In this document: in pieces, positions 5,957 through 10,044 of the stretch
How the letters are laid out: every line of letters begins with the position of its first letter
Position numbering within the stretch: the first letter of the stretch is position 1
Assembly (NCBI GenBank): GCA_947167435.1
Contig: CAMVIC010000049.1
Location: 1-10,044 of the forward strand
Direction of reading: 5' to 3'
From: an uncultured Clostridia bacterium
GTDB lineage: Bacteria; Bacillota_A; Clostridia; Oscillospirales; Oscillospiraceae
Length of the DNA stretch: 10,044 nucleotides
Made by a program: the position numbers and the translations under genes
The notes under the pieces: generated by a model
What the model saw: only the letters and a program-made list of their open reading frames with translations
Database searches by the model: none
What the model was told of the DNA's origin: nothing

Positions 5957-8105
5957 CGCCTCTGATGCTTACCGCGCCGCCGTTATGGCAGACACCCGAC
6001 GGTGCGCCGTCCAGGTGGAGACCGATGTGGCGGACCCGGATATCATTTACACCGGACTGAGCGGCCCGGAGCAGGCGGCGGTCTCGGTACCGTCCCAGAC
6101 GGTGCGGGATCACGGGGAGCTGAGCCGGTATGCCACCCTTGAGCGGAATCTGTGGGCGCTGGACGGGACCTTTGACCTGTTCCGGGCGGATTACAGCAGG
6201 CAGCGCCCGGCGGACAAGATCGGCTTTGTGAGCGAGGCTGTCAGCGGAGCGGACGGGTCCTTTTCCGCGCCTCTGGTGCTGACGCTGACCATGGAGCACC
6301 CGAGTCTGCTGCAGGCGGCGTCGGTGGTCTTCTCCGAGGACCCGGCGTTTGGGTACCCCACGGATCTGACGGTGGAAATCTACGCCAACAATATATTGGT
6401 TTACAGCTGGACCGTGGAGTACAACACCGAGGCGGAGATTATCAGCCCAGAGGTCTTTGAAGCGTACCAGCCGGACCGGATCGTGGTGACCGTGCGGGCG
6501 TGGAGCCTGCCGGGTCGGCGGCTGCGTCTGCGGCAGATCCTCCCCGGCCTGCGGCTGTCCTGGACGGAGGACGACATCACCGGGCTCACCGCCAAGCTGG
6601 AGGGGGACCCCTCCTGCGTGTCTCTGCCCTACGGGACGGCGACGCTGGGGATCGACAACTCCGGTCGGGTCTTTGAGCCCAGGAACAAGAAGGGCTTTTT
6701 CCAAAGCATTCAGGCCCGGCAGCAGGTGGAGCTGGCCGTGGGTGTGCAGATATCCCAGGACGATGTAACGGTCTATGAGTTCCTGCCCATCGGGCGGTAC
6801 TACCAGCACTCCGGCGGGTGGAGCACCAGCGACAACGGGCTCTCCCTGGACTGGGATCTGGTGGACATCATCGGCCTGCTGGCGGATCGGGAGTACAGCC
6901 TGCCGGAGCCGGTCCCGGTGACCCTGGAGGAGTGGGTGGCGTCCATCGTTGCCCCGCTGGGGATCAGCTTTTTGGACCGGTACGACGTAGACCCGGATTA
7001 TAAGGATCTGCCGTTGACGGCCCCGGACCTGTCGGAGATCGACGGAATGAAATGCGGGGACCTGCTGCGGTATCTGGGGCAGGCCACCGGGACCTGGCCC
7101 CGGGCAGATCAGGAGACCGGAAATCTGGTCATGGAGCCGCTGTGGGATCAGGGCGTCCGGCTGTCCCTGGACAATATGCCGGTCTATCCCACCATCAGAG
7201 AGAACGACGACGTGGCGGAGATCACCGTCACCCTGGCGGACGAGGACGGGACCAAGATCAGCTTGGGCGGCACCAATCCGGCGGCCTCCCGGAGTGTCGC
7301 CGTGAAGAACCCCTTCCTGACCACCGAGGAGCAGGCGTTGACGGTCTGGCAGCAGATCGTCACGCAGTACGGCGGAAACGCATTTGACGCCACCTGGCGG
7401 GGCGATCCGTCGGCGGAGATCGGGGACGTGGTGACGCTGGAGCTGGACGAGCATAGCGCGGCCTCCGCCCGGCTGATCGAACAGACCTTTGATTTTTCCT
7501 CCGGGGTACTGGCCGGGTGCAAGGCGTCCCTGATCCAGCCCATCGGCATCCAGCGGTACGAGAATCAGGTCCAGCTGACGGAAAGCGGGACCTGGACGGT
7601 GCCGGACGGGGTCCGGGTGATCCATGTGATTCTGGTCAACGGCGGGGACGGCGGGCAGAAGGGCGACGCCGGAAGCTACGACGCCGCAGGGGATGACGGC
7701 GAGGATGGCATGGGCGGTCTGGTGCTGGCCCGGGGTCTGAACGTGATCCCCGGCCAGGTTTTTGCCGTAACCATCGGCACGGGCGGCGCGGCCAACGGCG
7801 GGGCCGGAGGCGTGACCACCTTCGGGGCTCTCTCCGGGTCGGACGGCAAAGCCTATTCCCCGTCCTATACGGATATTGCCAGCGGTCGTGCCTTCGGGCG
7901 GACAGGCGTCCGGCTTCCTGTGACCGGGTCCGGCGACGGCGGGCAAGGAGGCAAGGGCGGCGCGAAGGGGAAGCGCCACGAATCCAAATCAAAGGACGAT
8001 CACGGCTTTGTTACGAGCCGCTGGGTGACAGACGTCAGGCCCGGGAAGGGTGAGAACGGAAGCCCCGGCGGTTCAGGCTGCGTCATGATCTACTGGAACA
8101 GGTGA
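5949..8105 (+). CDS. Tail-tip protein (Tal position) with C-terminal glycine-rich domain
   Basis: This 718-aa protein probably forms part of the tail tip or baseplate hub. It occupies the slot of tail-associated (Tal) proteins after the tape measure and Dit-position gene. Residues 1-200 look beta-rich and contain the YATLERNLWALDGTFDLF and ADGSFSAPLVLTLT segments. Residues 200-540 include LPGLRLSWTEDDITGLTAKL, WDLVDIIGLLADREYSLP and CGDLLRYLGQATGTWPRAD, a pattern I associate with an unnamed conserved tail protein in clostridial prophages. From 541 comes a glycine-rich fibre-like domain (GTWTVPDGVRVIHVILVNGG onward) ending GGSGCVMIYWNR, interrupted at about 669-702 by a Lys-, Asp- and His-rich insert. 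I see no peptidase or glycosidase motif. The GTG start overlaps the previous gene by 8 bases and has GGGAGGTGAG at 5934-5943. Tail-tip role is likely; receptor binding by the C-terminus is inference. Confidence 0.75.
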   Translation: MIDASDAYRAAVMADTRRCAVQVETDVADPDIIYTGLSGPEQAAVSVPSQTVRDHGELSRYATLERNLWALDGTFDLFRADYSRQRPADKIGFVSEAVSGADGSFSAPLVLTLTMEHPSLLQAASVVFSEDPAFGYPTDLTVEIYANNILVYSWTVEYNTEAEIISPEVFEAYQPDRIVVTVRAWSLPGRRLRLRQILPGLRLSWTEDDITGLTAKLEGDPSCVSLPYGTATLGIDNSGRVFEPRNKKGFFQSIQARQQVELAVGVQISQDDVTVYEFLPIGRYYQHSGGWSTSDNGLSLDWDLVDIIGLLADREYSLPEPVPVTLEEWVASIVAPLGISFLDRYDVDPDYKDLPLTAPDLSEIDGMKCGDLLRYLGQATGTWPRADQETGNLVMEPLWDQGVRLSLDNMPVYPTIRENDDVAEITVTLADEDGTKISLGGTNPAASRSVAVKNPFLTTEEQALTVWQQIVTQYGGNAFDATWRGDPSAEIGDVVTLELDEHSAASARLIEQTFDFSSGVLAGCKASLIQPIGIQRYENQVQLTESGTWTVPDGVRVIHVILVNGGDGGQKGDAGSYDAAGDDGEDGMGGLVLARGLNVIPGQVFAVTIGTGGAANGGAGGVTTFGALSGSDGKAYSPSYTDIASGRAFGRTGVRLPVTGSGDGGQGGKGGAKGKRHESKSKDDHGFVTSRWVTDVRPGKGENGSPGGSGCVMIYWNR

Positions 8106-8109
8106 TGCA

Positions 8110-8586
8110 ATGAGCACGGTTATCGACACACTGATCACGGACCGCACCCGGGAGGACGTGGACGAGCTGCTTGCCCTGCTGGCCGCCGAGATCAATCCGG
8201 CGGGAGATCACAAGGGAAGTTACAACGCCTCGGATCTCAACAGGGTGGGGGAGGCGGTGGAGTACCTGGCACAGCGGCTGCCGCTTGTTGGAATCCGTTG
8301 CAAAGCGGCGTCCCTGCGAACCGACTGGATGGGCGGAGACAATCCGGACATTCCGACGGAAGACCAGATGGCTGAGTACCTTTCCGCCGTGGCCGGGATC
8401 CGGGAGGCGATCCGGGACTACCGGCCGGACGCGGCGCTGCCGGATTCCATGCGATTTCTGGATTTTAACGAAGCAAATCAGATCGAATCTTTACTTAGAG
8501 CCGCCGAGGACGTGGTAACGAAAGTCATGCTTTCTTACCGCGGATATTCCGGGCGGCTGGTATCGGGGGTGAATTGCCTGCCATGA
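8110..8586 (+). CDS. Conserved hypothetical tail-tip accessory protein
   Basis: The 158-aa product carries a KGSYNASDLNRVGEAVEYLA segment (residues 35-54), a TDWMGGDNPDIPTEDQMAEYL segment and a LPDSMRFLDFNEANQIESLL segment. I associate this combination with a recurring module in Firmicute phage tail-fibre and baseplate regions, sometimes alone and sometimes fused to longer fibre proteins. Its function is not known to me. The protein looks mainly helical, with no signal peptide or membrane segment. AGGTGA at 8100-8105, overlapping the previous stop, precedes the ATG by only 4 bases, a close but workable spacing. The stop overlaps the next start (ATGA at 8583-8586). Its position between a tail-tip gene and glycine-rich and BppU-like genes suggests a structural or assembly role in host recognition. 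Confidence 0.6.
   Translation: MSTVIDTLITDRTREDVDELLALLAAEINPAGDHKGSYNASDLNRVGEAVEYLAQRLPLVGIRCKAASLRTDWMGGDNPDIPTEDQMAEYLSAVAGIREAIRDYRPDAALPDSMRFLDFNEANQIESLLRAAEDVVTKVMLSYRGYSGRLVSGVNCLP
8565..8572 (+). promoter_or_regulatory. Ribosome binding site that decides the start at 8583
   Basis: GGGGGTGA at 8565-8572 is 10 bases before the ATG at 8583. An in-frame TTG at 8574 would leave only one base between the site and the start. The ATG also forms an ATGA overlap with the upstream stop, so 8583 is preferred. Confidence 0.65.
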
Positions 8587-8870
8587 GAGACAGAGAAAGT
8601 ACACAGATTCTGCCCAACGGGGCTGTAAGGTATGGAATCTACGATGAAAACGGATCGTTACTGCGGTATGAATACATCAAACTGGAGGACGAGCCGACCG
8701 TGGCCGGAAGCATCTATAACCGGGCGAACGTGCTGCCGGATGCGGTGTGCGAGCAGCTTGGAATCGCCAACACGGCGGAACCGAAGGACGCTTTCCTGGC
8801 TTTGAAACGGTATGCAAACAGAAATAAACCGTCCACGTTTGAACGGTTTATAATGGGAGGAATGCTCTAA
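8583..8870 (+). CDS. Small tail-fibre-associated protein
   Basis: The 95-aa product has an opening beta-like part (LPNGAVRYGIYDENGSLLRY) followed by YIKLEDEPTVAGSIYNRANVL and PDAVCEQLGI...EPKDAFLAL. The second part matches a motif I know from Firmicute phage fibre proteins, roughly 'LEDEPT..GT.lNkaNlL.d.t...lGl....pddAf'. It is usually embedded in longer fibres; here it is a stand-alone small protein. I chose the ATG at 8583 over a TTG at 8574 because of GGGGGTGA at 8565-8572 and the ATGA overlap. Codon use is less GC-rich than its neighbours, especially at the 3' end. It is probably a structural tail-tip component; its exact function is unknown. Confidence 0.65.
   Translation: MRDRESTQILPNGAVRYGIYDENGSLLRYEYIKLEDEPTVAGSIYNRANVLPDAVCEQLGIANTAEPKDAFLALKRYANRNKPSTFERFIMGGML
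8825..8850 (+). repeat. Perfect 8-bp inverted repeat before the glycine-rich protein gene
   Basis: TAAACCGT at 8825-8832 is matched by ACGGTTTA at 8843-8850, with a 10-base loop (CCACGTTTGA). It lies within the last codons of the preceding gene and ends 4 bases before the GGGAGG ribosome binding site of the next. There is no T run after it, so it is not a standard terminator. It may shape translation initiation of the next gene or be coincidental. Confidence 0.45.
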
Positions 8871-8871
8871 T

Positions 8872-9468
8872 ATGGGTATGAAAATCATCGAACAGTCCGG
8901 CAACTTTACTCCCTCGGATTACGGCCTGATTACCGGGGACGTGCTGGACCTGATCCTGGTCGGCGGCGGTCAGAGCGGGTCCTATGCCGACCCGGACGGA
9001 GACCCGGCAGACGGCGGCGACAGCTCCTTCGGGTCGCTCTCCTCTGCCTCCGGCATTACGATGGGGTACGGCGAGGACCTGTCCACAGCGAGCAACAGCG
9101 GGCTTGCCTGCGGCGCGGGAGGATATCTCCCCGGCGTGCCGTTTTACGGCGGCAACGGCGGAACGCCTGTGGGCATGGCGGGCATCCATGAGAATCAGAC
9201 CCCCGCGTCTCCTTACTGCAATCCAAGAGGCGCGGGTAACAAGGGGGCGTCCGGCAATGCGGCCAGCGGGCACGGCTACGGCGCGGGCGGCGGGGCCGGA
9301 TGGAGCAACACGGTCGGCGGGAAAGGCGGAAACGCCGGGAAAATCGCGTTTGGCTCGGTGGTTCTGTCCTCGACGAGCCCGATCTCCGTGACCGTGGGCG
9401 CCGGGGGGATCAACGCGGCGCAATCAACGCTTGTTGGAGCGCCCGGTGTTGTTATCGTTTTCTGGTGA
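8872..9468 (+). CDS. Glycine-rich tail fibre / adhesin-like protein
   Basis: The 198-aa protein opens SGNFTPSDYGLITGDVLDLILVGGG and is then strongly Gly/Ala/Ser-rich to the end, finishing ISVTVGAGGI...GAPGVVIVFW. This is the style of glycine-rich phage fibre domains, which form compact trimeric or polyglycine-helix packs at fibre tips and bind receptors. It shares blocks with the C-terminus of the 718-aa protein upstream (ILV-x-GG start, FGxLSxxxG, VTxGxGG, G-V-I-x-W end), but two blocks occur in the opposite order. Two cysteines are present (ACGAGGY, YCNPRG). GGGAGG at 8855-8860 is 11 bases from the ATG; a second in-frame ATG at 8878 would be 17 away. Receptor binding is inferred from family style and from the neighbouring BppU-like gene. 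Confidence 0.7.
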   Translation: MGMKIIEQSGNFTPSDYGLITGDVLDLILVGGGQSGSYADPDGDPADGGDSSFGSLSSASGITMGYGEDLSTASNSGLACGAGGYLPGVPFYGGNGGTPVGMAGIHENQTPASPYCNPRGAGNKGASGNAASGHGYGAGGGAGWSNTVGGKGGNAGKIAFGSVVLSSTSPISVTVGAGGINAAQSTLVGAPGVVIVFW

Positions 9469-9481
9469 GGAGGTGAGATCT

Positions 9482-10044
9482 ATGATTCCTTATAACGTCC
9501 CGATCAATGCCCAGCGCATGACCATCGGTGTGCAGGGCGAGGACAACGTGCGGGAATTTCTGTTCGATGTGACCGAATGGCGACAGCTTACCGGGGATGT
9601 TGGAACAGCTGAAATGGTAGTCCAGCGGCGGGGGGATTCCAGTCCTTATGCGGCGGCTATCACCATGCACGACGAAAACACAGTGAGCTGGGTCCCGACA
9701 GCGGCGGACACAGCGAAGGCGGGGGCCGGAAAGATCCAGCTGATGTGGATTGCCAGCGGCCAGACGGTCAAAACGAAGATCTTTGATATGAAGGTTGATC
9801 CGGCTCTGGACTATCAGTTGCCGGACAACAGCCTCGATCCGTGGGCAAGCTGGGTGCCGGACGTCATCAACGCAGACGCAAACTATAAAAATCTGAGCAG
9901 CCGGATCACCACTGTAATCGCCGATATCAACGAGGTTGGGGCAGACGTCCGACAAGAGCAACGGGACCGAACAGTTGGCGACGAATTATTGTCGGCACAA
10001 ATCGCTGAACTGGTTGCACCCAGCGGGGAGGCACCCAGTGCGGC
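9482..10044 (+). CDS. BppU-like upper baseplate / tail fibre protein (partial, 3' end outside window)
   Basis: The frame is open from ATG 9482 to the window edge (187 complete codons). Residues 1-115 match the BppU N-terminal pattern of Gram-positive siphophages: FLFDVTEWRQLTGDVGTAEM, then VVQRRGDSSPYAAAITM, then VSWVPTAADTAKAGAGKIQLMW and TKIFDMKV. This beta-sandwich attaches fibres or receptor-binding proteins to the baseplate. DPWASWVPDVINAD (119-132), typical of the end of this domain, is followed by a predicted coiled coil from about 135 (LSSRITTVIADINEV and onward), suggesting a trimeric stalk. GAGGAGGTGA at 9467-9476 is a near-perfect ribosome binding site and overlaps the previous stop. 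The receptor-binding end, if present, lies beyond the window. Confidence 0.85.
   Translation, partial: MIPYNVPINAQRMTIGVQGEDNVREFLFDVTEWRQLTGDVGTAEMVVQRRGDSSPYAAAITMHDENTVSWVPTAADTAKAGAGKIQLMWIASGQTVKTKIFDMKVDPALDYQLPDNSLDPWASWVPDVINADANYKNLSSRITTVIADINEVGADVRQEQRDRTVGDELLSAQIAELVAPSGEAPSA

Noticed and set aside
5826..7979. Long antisense open frame (717 codons) opposite the tail-tip gene
   Set aside because: It mirrors the sense gene almost exactly. It is Pro/Arg/Gly/His-rich low-complexity sequence, as expected from the reverse complement of GC-rich codons, and has no recognisable domain. The + strand frame has a good ribosome binding site and plausible protein.
7600..8102. Collagen-like repeat in the tail-tip protein
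   Set aside because: There is no sustained Gly-X-Y triplet pattern; glycine spacing is irregular and fits a glycine-rich fibre domain.
7600..9468. Diversity-generating retroelement target in the glycine-rich fibre genes
   Set aside because: No reverse transcriptase, template repeat or matching variable repeat is visible. Glycine-rich codons make the two regions look alike without a true DNA repeat.
1..10044. tRNA, rRNA, CRISPR, insertion sequence, att site or defence genes
   Set aside because: I found no cloverleaf, direct-repeat array, transposase or nuclease motif. The window is almost entirely filled by co-oriented tail genes, with the largest gap being 84 bases.

Overview
The window is a stretch of siphovirus (long, non-contractile tail) structural genes, all on the + strand and packed almost without gaps. 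It most likely belongs to a prophage or phage of a high-GC gut Firmicute (Clostridia, Oscillospiraceae-like). The host call is inference. It rests on the GC-rich codon usage, the strong GGAGG-type ribosome binding sites before nearly every gene, and protein styles typical of clostridial prophages (Big_2 Ig domain on the tail tube, BppU-like baseplate protein, glycine-rich fibre domains). No integrase, lysis, packaging, replication or host gene is present, so prophage and free phage cannot be told apart.

Layout. 1-78: the last 25 codons of an upstream gene. 78-807: head-tail joining, with a head-closure-type protein followed by a tail-terminator-type protein. 828-1670: major tail tube protein with a C-terminal Ig-like domain. 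1671-1754: the longest gap, holding a terminator-like hairpin. 1755-2386: tail assembly chaperone, made as a short form (148 aa) and, through an A AAA AAG slippery heptamer at 2165-2171, a predicted -1 frameshift form (210 aa), like lambda gpG/gpGT. 2383-5532: tape measure protein with four tandem 44-residue repeats. 5546-8105: distal tail, with a small Dit-position protein and a 718-aa Tal-position protein ending in a glycine-rich domain. 8110-9468: three small tail-tip or fibre accessory proteins, the last a second glycine-rich protein. 9482 to the window end: a BppU-like baseplate/fibre protein that runs off the edge.

The gene order follows assembly: head completion, tail terminator, tube, chaperones, tape measure, then tail tip and host-recognition proteins. 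Overlapping stops and starts (78-80, 436-443, 2383-2386, 5949-5956, 8583-8586) point to translational coupling in one late operon. No promoter was recognised, so transcription probably enters from upstream. The hairpin after the tube gene could lower expression of the downstream genes relative to the abundant tube protein.

I see no defence system, RNA gene, CRISPR array, insertion sequence or attachment site. The most interesting items are the unannotated -1 frameshift fusion, the 44-residue tape-measure repeats built from 22-residue halves, the shift in base composition inside the tape-measure gene, and two glycine-rich domains whose shared sequence blocks occur in different order.
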